DNA of 64,000 nucleotides from Alkalibacillus haloalkaliphilus (lineage in GTDB: Bacteria; Bacillota; Bacilli; Bacillales; Alkalibacillaceae), in NCBI RefSeq assembly GCF_007991275.1, contig NZ_BJYA01000003.1, positions 124,001 through 188,000 on the forward strand, given 5' to 3'. The notes below the pieces were generated by a model that ran no database searches, was not told the DNA's origin, and worked only from the letters and a program-made list of their open reading frames with translations. Positions 16,915 to 26,440 of the stretch are shown one piece after another. The position numbers were made by a program, and so were the translations under genes. Within the stretch, counting starts at the first letter, position 1; every line of letters begins with the position of its first letter.

Positions 16915-18660
16915 TTAACTTTTCGGCAATGTAAATGTAAATGATGTGCCTTCATTATATTTACTCTTAGCATATATGTTCCCATTATGAGCTTCGACAA
17001 TATGCTTGGCAATCGATAATCCCAACCCAGTACCTTTCTTAGATTGGTTTCTCGTTCTAGCTTTATCACTCTTGTAAAATCTCTCAAAAACGAAAGGTAA
17101 ATCTTCTTCAGAAATACCAGAACCGTTATCTTGAACCTCAACAACGACACTATCATTTTGTTCAGTTACATTAACTTTCACAAGGCCACCAACATCAGTA
17201 TGTCTAAAGGCATTATCAATTAGGTTCGTTAAAACTTGTTCGATTCGATCAGGGTCGATGTTTACGAATTGGTCCTTAATTGATATATGTGTATCAAATT
17301 CAATATTCTGTTCAGTTGAAACGTTAATGAATTTTCTAGCTACTCGTTCAATAAAATGTTGGAAGTTGACTTCCTCAATATTCAATTGAATATGCCCAGC
17401 TTCCATTCTAGCCAAGTCTAATAATTCATTAACTAAACGCCCCATACGTAAGGACTCATCGTAAATAATTTGGGCCAACTCCTGCTTTTCTTCTTTCGTT
17501 TCAGCAACGTCATCAACAATCGCTTCTGAATAACCTTGCATCATAGAAATTGGTGTTCTTAATTCGTGCGATACGTTAGCTAAGAAGTCTTTCCTTAACT
17601 TATCAAGTTGTCGTTCGTCTGTCATATCACGAATAATAGCAACAACACCTACAACGACCGAGTCATCATATAAAGGGGTCATGACGAGTACATACGAACG
17701 CCCTTGGACGACTATTTCTGTTGAGTGTTCTTCTTCATTTGCTAAAACTTGAGTGAAGTATCCTTTTAACTCATATGGAAGTTCATCTTTTTGCAAACTA
17801 TTCTCATACACTAACTGTTCTAAAAACTGTTCAGCAGGCGGGTTAATAATTAATACATCAAGTTTACGATTAACTGTAATAACCCCATCTGCCATTGATT
17901 TAAGGATACTAGATAGCTGTGATTTCTCTTGGTTTAGTGCAGTAATATGATAATTTAACTGCCTTCTCATCAAGTTAAAGGAATTAGCTAATTCTCCGAT
18001 TTCATCATAAGTTAAGACTGGCACTTTCGTATGAAATTCTCCTCGAGCTAATTCTGAAGCAGCTTTTCTCATTTTTATTAACGGAGCTGTAATTCTAGTT
18101 GATAAGAAAAATGCAAAGATTGTCGTTAAAACAATAGCTATAGATGCTGCTAATAATATAATGTTTGTCGTTTGTTCCGTTGTTTCTTCAACAACATTTA
18201 AAGATTGATAAACATAAATTGCGCCTCGCTCATCATGTGTAGGAACACCAACAATTATTATGTCTTCTTTTGCTTCTGGTAATGTAGAGATCTCTTTTAT
18301 GTGTTCACCGTGTGAAAACACTCGACTAATATCTGTCTGAGTAATGAACCACGTCGGCTCAATTTCTAAATACTCTTCATACGTATCGTTTTGCCAATAC
18401 TGATGTTCATCAAAAAAGATTGTCACACGTGTGGAAGGATCCATTAATTGGTTAACGGTGTCAATACTAACATCTTCATTCTCGTGGCTTTCGACTAATG
18501 ATTGAACACTTTCCGCCTGGTTTAGAAGATTCATTTCAGCATCTTCAACATAGAAATTCTCAAAAAACTCAAGTAAAAGCACTGTCAATATTAAAAGTAC
18601 GAAAGCCACTAACATAATAATCGTTAACCAAAGCTTGAAAACAACACTTTTCCAAAACAT
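16915..18660 (-). CDS. resE: Sensor histidine kinase ResE
   Basis: 581-residue membrane kinase controlling ResD in response to oxygen or redox state. Transmembrane helices about 10-31 and 166-187 bracket an extracytoplasmic sensor; HAMP follows (about 188-240), then a PAS domain (about 250-345), HisKA with phospho-acceptor His365 in SHELRTP, and the ATPase domain (DNAFRHT, DNGSGI, GTGLGLSIA). The start ATG overlaps the resD TAA (TAATG). In B. subtilis the pair regulates nitrate respiration and cytochrome biogenesis genes. Confidence 0.95.
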   Translation of the reverse strand: MFWKSVVFKLWLTIIMLVAFVLLILTVLLLEFFENFYVEDAEMNLLNQAESVQSLVESHENEDVSIDTVNQLMDPSTRVTIFFDEHQYWQNDTYEEYLEIEPTWFITQTDISRVFSHGEHIKEISTLPEAKEDIIIVGVPTHDERGAIYVYQSLNVVEETTEQTTNIILLAASIAIVLTTIFAFFLSTRITAPLIKMRKAASELARGEFHTKVPVLTYDEIGELANSFNLMRRQLNYHITALNQEKSQLSSILKSMADGVITVNRKLDVLIINPPAEQFLEQLVYENSLQKDELPYELKGYFTQVLANEEEHSTEIVVQGRSYVLVMTPLYDDSVVVGVVAIIRDMTDERQLDKLRKDFLANVSHELRTPISMMQGYSEAIVDDVAETKEEKQELAQIIYDESLRMGRLVNELLDLARMEAGHIQLNIEEVNFQHFIERVARKFINVSTEQNIEFDTHISIKDQFVNIDPDRIEQVLTNLIDNAFRHTDVGGLVKVNVTEQNDSVVVEVQDNGSGISEEDLPFVFERFYKSDKARTRNQSKKGTGLGLSIAKHIVEAHNGNIYAKSKYNEGTSFTFTLPKS

Positions 18661-19376
18661 TACGCGTCTTTAACCTCAAACTTGTAGCCTACACCCCATA
18701 CTGTTACGATCATTTTTGCTGCGTCCTCTGATACTTTATTTAGTTTTTCACGTAAACGTTTAACGTGAGTGTCTACGGTTCTTAAATCACCAAAAAACTC
18801 ATATTCCCACACTTCTTTTAGTAACTCTTCACGATCAAATACTTTGTCTGGTGATTTCGCTAAATAATAAAGTAGTTCATATTCTTTTGGTGTTAGGCTT
18901 ACTTCGGTATCATCTGCCAAAACACGATGAGCGTCTTTATCTATTGTCAGATGAGGGAAGACTAACACATTTTGAGAATCAGGCTTAGTCTCTAAATATT
19001 TCGTTGCTGAAGAACGTCTTAACAAAGCCTTTACCCTTAGGACGACTTCTCGTGGGCTAAATGGTTTTACGATATAATCATCAGCCCCTGCTTCAAAACC
19101 GTGCACTCGATTTGATTCTTCACCTTTTGCCGTAAGCATGATGACAGGTGTAGCTTTTTGCTCCCTTAATTGTTCACAAACTTCCATACCATCGATACCA
19201 GGCAACATTAGGTCTAATAGTATTAAGTCATAATCTTGGTTCAAAGCTTTAGCTAATGCACCATCACCATCTTCAGCTTCATCTATCTCAAATCCTTCGC
19301 GTTCTAAATAAAGCCTTAACAAGCGACGAATGCGTTCCTCATCATCAACAACTAAAATCTTTGCCTCTTCTGACAT
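18660..19376 (-). CDS. resD: Response regulator ResD
   Basis: 238 residues, OmpR/PhoB class: receiver domain with acidic pair at 11-12, phosphorylated Asp55 (LILLDLM), and KPF near 105, then a winged-helix DNA-binding domain (SLTPKEYELL, RTVDTHVKRLREKLN). Nearly superimposable on B. subtilis ResD, including VWGVGYKFEV at the end. ATG 19376 is chosen over an in-frame TTG three codons earlier because of its spacing to AAGGAG. Cotranscribed with resE and likely with resABC. Confidence 0.96.
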   Translation of the reverse strand: MSEEAKILVVDDEERIRRLLRLYLEREGFEIDEAEDGDGALAKALNQDYDLILLDLMLPGIDGMEVCEQLREQKATPVIMLTAKGEESNRVHGFEAGADDYIVKPFSPREVVLRVKALLRRSSATKYLETKPDSQNVLVFPHLTIDKDAHRVLADDTEVSLTPKEYELLYYLAKSPDKVFDREELLKEVWEYEFFGDLRTVDTHVKRLREKLNKVSEDAAKMIVTVWGVGYKFEVKDA

Positions 19377-19402
19377 ACTAGACAACTCCTTCTATAAAAT
19401 AT

Positions 19403-20596
19403 TTACGAAGCATACGAATGTAAACCTGCAATAACAAGGTTAATGACAATTAAGTTAAACATAATAATTACAAAGCCAATTACTGCTAACCATGCAGATT
19501 TCTTACCATGCCAACCTCTTGTTAATCTCAAGTGTAGGAACACGGCATAGAATAACCATGTGATTAAGGCCCACACTTCTTTCGGGTCCCAACCCCAGAA
19601 ACGACCCCATGCTTCTTGAGCCCAAATCGCTGCAAAGATCAAGCCCCCTAATGTAAATAGTGGGAAACCAATCGCGATCGAACGATACATGACATCATCT
19701 ACAACATCAGGGTTAATTTTACCAAACTTATTTTGTAAAGAAGCTCCGATTCTTTTACCTTTAAGCATTAGTCTAACTAAACCATATAACAGCAAGCCTG
19801 CTAATAATGATAATGTTAGTGTATTCAGTTTCTTACCTGCATCAATACCTTGCATCCATGCCGGTGTTTCTAAACCTGAATTAAAGCGGTCTTCTGTCAT
19901 AAGCTCAGAATTATTTGGCTGAAATAACGCAGGCTTATCGTATTCAATCTCATATTGATAACCGTCAGCTTCTTGAATGAATGTTGCTTCATAATCCATT
20001 GCTCCAAAACCAGTTGAAAGAATTATGAAACCAACCGTTGAAAGTACTGCATATATAATAATTTCTAGAAAAGTTGTTTCTTTATTTCTTACCGTTTGGT
20101 CAACTTTCACTATTAAGAATAGCAAACCTGCTATGAAACTAATAGCTAATATAGCTTGAGCTAACCCAACTAAAGTTACGTGAATGTATAACCAATGTGA
20201 CTGTAAAGATGGTACTAATGGCGATACTTCTTGCGGGAACATACTGCCATAACCAATAATTACAATCGCAATAGGCAAGGCTACTAAACCTAAAGCAGGT
20301 ATACCATATACGAAATGAATGACAATAAAACATAGAACTAACATTAAGCCAAAGAACGTAATATACTCGAACATATTACTTACTGGAATGTGTCCGGCTT
20401 CGACCCACCTAAAAATATAAGCCGTTAAATGTGAAGCAAAACCAATAATAGTAAATGTCATTGCAAGTTTTGTAGCTTTAGACTTTTTATTTTCATCTCT
20501 ATTGTTTCCTAAAGTCATTCCGAAAAATGCTGTTGCAATTAAATAAACGAAAAAAGTTATATAGAGAAATGTACTACTTAAAACATAAAAATCCAT
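19403..20596 (-). CDS. resC: Cytochrome c biogenesis protein ResC (CcsB/CcsA family)
   Basis: 397-residue polytopic protein of the system II haem-export/ligation complex. Multiple transmembrane helices and the haem-handling tryptophan-rich motif (WGRFWGWDPKEVWALITW, near residue 330) are seen, with flanking conserved His residues. It works with ResB to attach haem to apocytochromes c on the outer face of the membrane. ATG start with GGAGGGAT. Named CcsB in automatic annotation of Firmicutes and CcsA in plants. Confidence 0.95.
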   Translation of the reverse strand: MDFYVLSSTFLYITFFVYLIATAFFGMTLGNNRDENKKSKATKLAMTFTIIGFASHLTAYIFRWVEAGHIPVSNMFEYITFFGLMLVLCFIVIHFVYGIPALGLVALPIAIVIIGYGSMFPQEVSPLVPSLQSHWLYIHVTLVGLAQAILAISFIAGLLFLIVKVDQTVRNKETTFLEIIIYAVLSTVGFIILSTGFGAMDYEATFIQEADGYQYEIEYDKPALFQPNNSELMTEDRFNSGLETPAWMQGIDAGKKLNTLTLSLLAGLLLYGLVRLMLKGKRIGASLQNKFGKINPDVVDDVMYRSIAIGFPLFTLGGLIFAAIWAQEAWGRFWGWDPKEVWALITWLFYAVFLHLRLTRGWHGKKSAWLAVIGFVIIMFNLIVINLVIAGLHSYAS

Positions 20597-20624
20597 CTTA
20601 TCCCTCCTCGGGTCGGTACATTAA

Positions 20625-22259
20625 TTACTTCAATTCTTGTTGATCTTCAAATTCTTGGACGTTTGTATCTTCAGTGATTTTCTCTAACTCTTGCTTCATG
20701 CCGTACCAGTTTTTATTCGTATGAACCCCAATGTGGTAAACACCTTCACCTTTTGGATGAATCCATACACGTCGATGGTACCAGTATAGACCTTGGACAA
20801 CACCGATCATAAAAATGCCGGCACCTAAGCCGAATAGCGGTAATGTATTATCCTTTTTCACTGTTAAACCAGATGCAGAACGACGATCAACTCCTGTTAC
20901 GTTCATAACTAACTCATTATCTTCTGATAACGGGATAATATCTTCTTGTAAATAGAAGAATCGCTCTGAATCACCTGTATCAGGATTTTCCACTGAGAAA
21001 ATTAAACCAGGATTTCTAGGAAACTTTGAAAATGATGATGGACCATTTTCCGTAAACTCTAGTTCTGGATACCAATCATCTACTGACACCATTATATCAC
21101 TTTCTTCTAAATGGAACTCTGGTGGAGCTTCATCACTGTAGAAAGTAAATTCACCTAAAACTTCGTCATTTAATTGGACATCGAAAGACATAGAATCATA
21201 CTCTGCCTCTAGTTGTGTCCCTGCCTGATAGAGCGCATAACCGTCAAATGTAACCGGCTGATTTAATCGAATCTCACCTCTCGTTACTTCCTCTAGTTCT
21301 GGCTCTTGGCCAGGCAAAGTTTCTTCGGTCGTTCTATAAATTACGGCATTTGTTTGGAAGTTTTTCGGCACTGGCTCATCAACATCTTCTAACGCTCGAC
21401 TAAACTGTTGTTGTGTTTCAGGGTCATATTCTTCATATACAAACCCTGTATTTTCCACATAATACTCTTGGTTCGTACTTGGAATAACACGCGTCTCACC
21501 TTCACGAACCCAAACATAATCATCGACATGCATCACTTCAAACATTCTGAAAATCGAAGCAAGTAAGATGATAATTAAACCGATATGGTTAACATAAGGT
21601 CCCCATCTAGAGAAACGATTTTTCTCAGCCATAACATGGCCATCATCTTCGTAGACTTTATAACGTCTACTTTTAAGATTTTCTTTTAACTTATTAACAC
21701 CGTCTTCATTTAACTCATTATCTTTACTTACTAAACGTTGTCTTTTAACAAATACTTCATGTCGCTTAGTCTTTTGGTTGTTCAAAGCCCTTCTTAACGG
21801 CACATATCGGTCAATACTTGCTATAATAATCGATACACCAATTAGTGCAACTAAAGTTATGTACCACCAAGAGCTATACATGTTATGAAAGCCTAACTGG
21901 TAAAATATTTGTCCCGTTAAGCCATACTCTTCAACGTAAAATTGTGAAGATGGTAGTGGTGAGTTTTTAAACTGTTCTTGCGGATAAACTGTTCCTAATG
22001 CGGATAGAACGACTGTAATAACAATTAACCAGACGCCTACTTTTACGGATGAAAAGAATGCCCACGTTTTATCAACGAACGTTCGTTTATACGTTTGAGA
22101 ACGTCTAGCTGATCCTTCATAGCGCATTTCTAATACATGCTTCTCATCGTTACCATCAATGTGTTGGTTACCTTCGATTGGTTTACCACAAGCTTCACAT
22201 AGTATGGTTCCCTCTTTATTCAGGTGTCCGCATTCACATCTAATTGATTGATCACTCAT
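20625..22259 (-). CDS. resB: Cytochrome c biogenesis protein ResB
   Basis: 544 residues. An N-terminal zinc-ribbon-like segment (CECGHLNKEGTILCEACG, four Cys) is followed by three transmembrane helices, a large extracytoplasmic domain and a fourth helix near residue 455. This is the ResB partner of ResC in haem delivery and ligation. The extracytoplasmic part is acidic. ATG start with GAGGGG. Operon order resA-resB-resC-resD-resE is the same as in B. subtilis. Confidence 0.95.
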   Translation of the reverse strand: MSDQSIRCECGHLNKEGTILCEACGKPIEGNQHIDGNDEKHVLEMRYEGSARRSQTYKRTFVDKTWAFFSSVKVGVWLIVITVVLSALGTVYPQEQFKNSPLPSSQFYVEEYGLTGQIFYQLGFHNMYSSWWYITLVALIGVSIIIASIDRYVPLRRALNNQKTKRHEVFVKRQRLVSKDNELNEDGVNKLKENLKSRRYKVYEDDGHVMAEKNRFSRWGPYVNHIGLIIILLASIFRMFEVMHVDDYVWVREGETRVIPSTNQEYYVENTGFVYEEYDPETQQQFSRALEDVDEPVPKNFQTNAVIYRTTEETLPGQEPELEEVTRGEIRLNQPVTFDGYALYQAGTQLEAEYDSMSFDVQLNDEVLGEFTFYSDEAPPEFHLEESDIMVSVDDWYPELEFTENGPSSFSKFPRNPGLIFSVENPDTGDSERFFYLQEDIIPLSEDNELVMNVTGVDRRSASGLTVKKDNTLPLFGLGAGIFMIGVVQGLYWYHRRVWIHPKGEGVYHIGVHTNKNWYGMKQELEKITEDTNVQEFEDQQELK

Positions 22260-22287
22260 ATAAACCCCTCACGATTCTATTTATTTC

Positions 22288-22824
22288 CTATTGAGGTCTT
22301 ATTTCATTAAAATAACCTTCTAAACTCTCTAATGTAACTGGTCCACGTACAATTCGCTCGATCGTGCCATCTGGTCGTATAAAGAATGAGGCAGGCAAAT
22401 TAACAACTTCATACAACTCCATTACTGTGTTGTTACGGTCATGTGTACTTGGGAATGTTAAATCCAATCGATTATAAAAGTTGTTTATGACCGATTCATT
22501 TCGATCTACACTAACTGCTACGATTTCAATTCCTTGATCTTGATACTCTTCATATAACTGGTCCATGTATGGCATTTCTTCTTTACACGGCTCACAATAA
22601 GTAGCCCAGAAATTGACCATAACACCTTGACCACGTAAATCATGAAGTTCTATCGATTCACCTTCTTGATCTAAACGGTCTAATTTAAAGTTTGGTGCTT
22701 CTACTCCTTCTTGTAGTGAAGGGCGTTCAGATCCAGCGTTAACGATTAATACAAACACTAGTGTACCTGCTAATATAGCTAAAACTATACTTCTGAATAT
22801 AAGACGCTTTTTCTTCTTGTCCAA
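22288..22824 (-). CDS. resA: Thiol-disulfide oxidoreductase ResA
   Basis: 178 residues: N-terminal signal anchor (about 8-27), then a thioredoxin-like domain with the active site WATYCEPCKEEMP (CEPC, as in B. subtilis ResA) and cis-Pro region NLPASFFI. It reduces the apocytochrome c haem-binding cysteines so that ResBC can attach haem. The start is TTG 22824, preceded by GGAGGG. First gene of the res operon. Confidence 0.95.
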   Translation of the reverse strand: MDKKKKRLIFRSIVLAILAGTLVFVLIVNAGSERPSLQEGVEAPNFKLDRLDQEGESIELHDLRGQGVMVNFWATYCEPCKEEMPYMDQLYEEYQDQGIEIVAVSVDRNESVINNFYNRLDLTFPSTHDRNNTVMELYEVVNLPASFFIRPDGTIERIVRGPVTLESLEGYFNEIRPQ

Positions 22825-22844
22825 CAGGATCCCTCCTCATTGCC

Positions 22845-22853
22845 ATTATACCA
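22845..22853 (-). promoter_or_regulatory. Extended -10 promoter of the res operon
   Basis: TGGTATAAT on the minus strand, 20 bases upstream of the resA TTG. No recognisable -35; an activator such as ResD could assist, but no ResD site was identified. Confidence 0.5.
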
Positions 22854-22888
22854 TTCGTCTAATTGTTCTCATTTAGCATGTTTGAACA

Positions 22889-23632
22889 TTATTTAACATT
22901 TTTTTGCGTAATATCTGCTAGTTGTTTAACTTCGTGTGGGGTTAATTCACGATATTGCCCCGGTTGCAAATTACCTAAAGCTAACGTACCGAATCGTTCA
23001 CGTTTTAACTTATCCACTCTATAACCTAATGCTTCAAACATACGACGAACTTGTCGATTTTTACCTTGGTGCAATACCATTTCAATCATTGTTTTCTTTT
23101 TCTTCTTATCAACCTCAATAATTCTTGTCTTCACCGCTTTAAGACGTTCCCCATCATGGATAACACCTTTTTTCAGTTGCAAAGCTTCCTCTCTTGAAAG
23201 TTCACCATTTACTTTAGCTACATATACTTTGTCCACCTCAAATTTCGGGTGGATTAATTTATTAGTTAAATTACCGTCATTTGTTAAGATTAAAATCCCT
23301 GTCGTATCATAATCGAGACGGCCAACTGGATAAACACGTTGTTCTATTTCATCAGGCAACAAATCTGTTACTACTTTTCTTCCCTTATCATCTTCAACAG
23401 TTGACAATACTTGTCTCGGTTTATTAACCATGAAATAAACGGGTTGCTCCTTTTCAACAATAATATCATCTACTGCCACTTCATCACCTTGTCCAACTTT
23501 TGTTCCTAATTCAGTAACGACCTTGCCATTTACTTTCACTCGTCCCGATTCGATTAATCCCTCAGCTTTTCTTCTTGATGTTATACCACTTTTGGCAATC
23601 ACTTTTTGTAAACGTTCTTTTTGTTTGCTCAT
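22889..23632 (-). CDS. rluB: Ribosomal large subunit pseudouridine synthase B
   Basis: Isomerises a uridine of 23S rRNA helix 89-93 region. 247 residues: N-terminal S4-like RNA-binding domain (LQKVIAKSGITSRRKAEGLI) and a RsuA/RluB catalytic domain with VGRLDYDTTGILILTNDG, whose Asp is catalytic. The C-terminus carries RQVRRMFEALGY. ATG 23632 is used; a TTG directly before it is less well spaced. It precedes resA, as in B. subtilis. Confidence 0.93.
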   Translation of the reverse strand: MSKQKERLQKVIAKSGITSRRKAEGLIESGRVKVNGKVVTELGTKVGQGDEVAVDDIIVEKEQPVYFMVNKPRQVLSTVEDDKGRKVVTDLLPDEIEQRVYPVGRLDYDTTGILILTNDGNLTNKLIHPKFEVDKVYVAKVNGELSREEALQLKKGVIHDGERLKAVKTRIIEVDKKKKKTMIEMVLHQGKNRQVRRMFEALGYRVDKLKRERFGTLALGNLQPGQYRELTPHEVKQLADITQKNVK

Positions 23633-23684
23633 CAATTTCCACTTCCTTAGTCTGTCTATATTATGTACATACTTATATTATGGC

Positions 23685-23717
23685 ATAAGAAAAGCGTTAA
23701 CATCACGGTTAACGCTT
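23685..23717 (-). terminator. Intrinsic terminator after spmA-spmB
   Basis: Perfect 10-bp stem (AAGCGTTAAC at 23692-23701, complement at 23708-23717), 6-base loop, short TTTTCTT tail on the minus strand. Confidence 0.72.
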
Positions 23718-23734
23718 GAATTTCTTTAGTAACA

Positions 23735-24262
23735 TTATGAACCAAAAATAAGGTAACATACAACTAACGAAGCAATTATACCAACGAAGTCAGCTAAAAG
23801 TCCAACTTTTAATGCATCTCCCATCTTTCTAATTCCAACAGCTCCAAAGTAAACTGTTAATACGTATAACGTAGTATCTGTACTTCCTTGCATGGTTGAT
23901 GCTAATTGACCGATAAATGAATCTGGCCCTTCAGTTTTAATTAAGTCAGTGGCAATACTTAGTGAAGCTGTTCCTGATATAGGTCTAGTAATAGCTAGTG
24001 GAACAATCTCAGAAGGAATATTGAAGATTGAGAGTACTGGGTCGATTAAGTTAACAAATGCATCTAATGCTCCCGAAGCCCGAAATATACTAATAGATAC
24101 AATCATTCCTAATAAAAAAGGAAGCAAGGAAACAGCCATCTTGACGCCTTCCTTACCTCCTTCAACGAACGTCTCATACGTTGGAACCCTTTTATAAGTT
24201 CCATACAGTAATACCGTTAAAATAATAAGCGGAATAATCCAGTTACTTATATGCACAAGCAT
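23735..24262 (-). CDS. spmB: Spore maturation protein SpmB
   Basis: 175-residue membrane protein with nucleoside-transporter gate-like segments. With SpmA and DacB it is required for normal spore core dehydration in B. subtilis. Five or so hydrophobic helices; PLAITRPISGTASLSIATD is a conserved family stretch. Start ATG overlaps the spmA stop codon (TAATG). Substrate unknown. Confidence 0.94.
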   Translation of the reverse strand: MLVHISNWIIPLIILTVLLYGTYKRVPTYETFVEGGKEGVKMAVSLLPFLLGMIVSISIFRASGALDAFVNLIDPVLSIFNIPSEIVPLAITRPISGTASLSIATDLIKTEGPDSFIGQLASTMQGSTDTTLYVLTVYFGAVGIRKMGDALKVGLLADFVGIIASLVVCYLIFGS

Positions 24263-24852
24263 TATATAAGTCTCCTTTGTCTCCTGTAATAAAAATACCG
24301 ATCAATCATAATAGCTCCAATCGTTGAAATTAAAGTCGCTATAATTGTAGAACTTACAATCTCGGTTGGAGCCATCGAATCATATTGCATTCGAATAGCA
24401 ATAATCGTCGTCGGAACGAGTGTCACACTTGAAGTATTTAAAGCTAAAAATGTAATCATTGAACGAGAAGCAACATCACTATCATTATTTAATTTTTTCA
24501 TTTCATGCATTGCTTTAATGCCTAACGGTGTTGCTGCATTGCCTAAACCAAATAAATTAGCTGAAAAATTTGATAAAATATAGCCCATCGCTGGATGGTT
24601 AGCGGGAATTTCTGGGAAGAGTCTTGTAAAGACAGGCTTGAATAAATGCGCTAACTTTTCTAATAAACCTGCCTTCTCTGCAATTCTCATTAAACCTAAC
24701 CAAAACACTAAAACGCTCACAAGACTGATCGTTAGCGCAACAGCATCTTGAGCACTACTAAAAATCACTTCATTTACTTCTTCAATTGTGCCGTTAAAAA
24801 ATGCATAAATTATTCCAATTGCTGCTAAAGCTACCCAAATGATATTAACCAT
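24262..24852 (-). CDS. spmA: Spore maturation protein SpmA
   Basis: 196-residue polytopic membrane protein, partner of SpmB. Conserved segments include ILSNFSANLFGLGNAATPLG and FLALNTSSVTLVPTT. It begins directly at the end of dacB and ends overlapping spmB, so dacB-spmA-spmB is one sporulation operon, expected to be mother-cell expressed from the sigma-E promoter upstream of dacB. Confidence 0.95.
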   Translation of the reverse strand: MVNIIWVALAAIGIIYAFFNGTIEEVNEVIFSSAQDAVALTISLVSVLVFWLGLMRIAEKAGLLEKLAHLFKPVFTRLFPEIPANHPAMGYILSNFSANLFGLGNAATPLGIKAMHEMKKLNNDSDVASRSMITFLALNTSSVTLVPTTIIAIRMQYDSMAPTEIVSSTIIATLISTIGAIMIDRYFYYRRQRRLI

Positions 24853-25752
24853 CTAAATTGCCCCTTGTAAATAACGAAACGACTTCATAAACCTTTCCCA
24901 TAAGGATGGTTCACTCGGTTCTTCTCCAAAAAATATTGGGATTTCAGGTCTATCTTCTAAATGTGAAAAAGCATAATTGTATAGCAGTCGATGATCATTC
25001 CAGTCATCTGATGCGTCGATTGTAACGACCACGACCTCACTGCCATCTTGTTCAGCTGTTGTAACTAATGTCCTCCCAGCAATGCTCGTGTAACCTGTTT
25101 TACCACCTGTACATACTTGGTCATAAGTCATAAGTAATTTATTTTTATTCATCCAATGGTAACCAACATTTTCAGATAAGTATCTTTTCGTACCAAAGAT
25201 CTCTCTAAAGTCGTCACTCGTATTCATTGCATAGCTCGTTAAAACCGCCATATCATAGGCAGTAGAATAATGGTCGTCCTCATCTAATCCGTGTGGGTTT
25301 TGGAAGCTGCTGTTTTGCATACCAATCCACTCCGCTTTCTCATTCATTAAAAATGCAAAACCTTTCTCACTACCAGCAACATGTTCAGCAATTGCATAAG
25401 CTGCATCATTCCCTGAGCGCAACATTAGACCATATAACAAATCTTCGATCGAATATACATCACCTGGTTGCGTGTATATAGAGGATCCAATCATTCTAGA
25501 TGCTTCGTTTGATATAGTCACTTTTGAATCTAACTCTTTGTGTTCTAATGCAACAATAGCTGTCATTATTTTAGTAATACTTGCAATCGGTAATTGCTCA
25601 TGAATATTTTTAGAGTAAATGATCTCTTGAGTGTCCATATCAATTGCTATAGCACTTTTAGCAGATACACCTGGTTGCGCATGCGTCATGAAAGTAGGTT
25701 GCAACATAATTAATAAGCATCCAATAAGAGCAAGGGAAATAATTTTTCTCAT
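24853..25752 (-). CDS. dacB: Sporulation D-alanyl-D-alanine carboxypeptidase DacB (PBP5*), shortened
   Basis: Serine peptidase that trims cortex peptidoglycan stem peptides and so limits cross-linking. A signal peptide is followed by the penicillin-binding motifs SITK, SGND and KTGYTS. Length is 299 residues against about 380 for B. subtilis DacB. The catalytic domain is complete, the C-terminal beta-sheet domain of about 80 residues is missing, but the last residues (WERFMKSFRYLQGAI) still resemble the amphipathic tail of the full-length protein. ATG 25752 has AGGAGATG upstream; an earlier in-frame start has no site. Confidence 0.92.
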   Translation of the reverse strand: MRKIISLALIGCLLIMLQPTFMTHAQPGVSAKSAIAIDMDTQEIIYSKNIHEQLPIASITKIMTAIVALEHKELDSKVTISNEASRMIGSSIYTQPGDVYSIEDLLYGLMLRSGNDAAYAIAEHVAGSEKGFAFLMNEKAEWIGMQNSSFQNPHGLDEDDHYSTAYDMAVLTSYAMNTSDDFREIFGTKRYLSENVGYHWMNKNKLLMTYDQVCTGGKTGYTSIAGRTLVTTAEQDGSEVVVVTIDASDDWNDHRLLYNYAFSHLEDRPEIPIFFGEEPSEPSLWERFMKSFRYLQGAI

Positions 25753-25798
25753 CTGACATCTCCTATTCTGTAACCGTCTTGTCCTATTCTCATGAAAC

Positions 25799-25827
25799 AT
25801 TATATGGTGTTATAAAGGCTTGTATGA
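25799..25827 (-). promoter_or_regulatory. Sigma-E type promoter of dacB-spmA-spmB
   Basis: TCATACA, 14 bases, CATATAAT on the minus strand. The -10 matches the sigma-E pattern CATAYAMT at every position; the -35 matches KMATATT at five of seven. In B. subtilis dacB is a sigma-E gene. Confidence 0.65.
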
Positions 25828-25857
25828 TAAAAGCTTCTATAAATTATCTAATCAAAC

Positions 25858-25900
25858 TAAAAAAAGGCGACCCCCTTAATTACATTCGGGGTCACCTTTT
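25858..25900 (-). terminator. Intrinsic terminator after ypuI
   Basis: 10-bp stem (AGGTGACCCC with GGGGTCGCCT, one G-U pair) and a T7 run on the minus strand. It isolates ypuI from the dacB promoter. Confidence 0.85.
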
Positions 25901-25936
25901 TGCTGAGTAGCTATTAACTTTATAGGTTTATATAAG

Positions 25937-26407
25937 CTATACAGCTTCTAAATAATCTAACTCTTCACGTAAATCTTGAAATGTCGGCTCGATTAGTTTT
26001 GCTATTTCTAGTATGTGGTTACCAGGCTCACGCTGGAATTCAATCGACATTTTATTTTGGTAAGAAGCACGACTATCCTCATACCAAAGGTCATCTTTAG
26101 GAGAGAAAAACTGATTAACACATTTAAAATAAACGCCTCTTAATACTTTTTCAAGTACTTCTTCTTGAATGTCTTTAGTTGCTATTAATCGTTCTAAAGC
26201 GAATTTCCCCTCCATACAGTAAACTTCAAGATAACGAAAATGCTTCACGATCGAACGCACATATTCTTGATCCAATTGTACTTCATCAGTCAAAATAAAA
26301 GTTACGCTTTTATCATTCAAAAAATAATTTAAATCACGCTCTATTATATCTAATTGATTATAGACTTTCTCAGCCTGTGAAAATAAGTGTGTGCTCATCG
26401 GCCACAA
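25937..26407 (-). CDS. ypuI: YpuI family protein (DUF3907)
   Basis: About 156 residues with no known function; the position between dacB and scpB and the sequence style match YpuI of B. subtilis (DUF3907, from memory). Largely helical, soluble, acidic. The start is uncertain: TTG 26407 has a full AGGAGG 5 bases upstream, while ATG 26398 is 14 bases from it. It follows scpB by 12 to 40 bases and ends at a strong terminator, so it is the last gene of the scpA-scpB unit. Confidence 0.8.
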   Translation of the reverse strand: MWPMSTHLFSQAEKVYNQLDIIERDLNYFLNDKSVTFILTDEVQLDQEYVRSIVKHFRYLEVYCMEGKFALERLIATKDIQEEVLEKVLRGVYFKCVNQFFSPKDDLWYEDSRASYQNKMSIEFQREPGNHILEIAKLIEPTFQDLREELDYLEAV

Positions 26408-26440
26408 AGTTACCTCCTTGACGAACAATGATCAACATTT

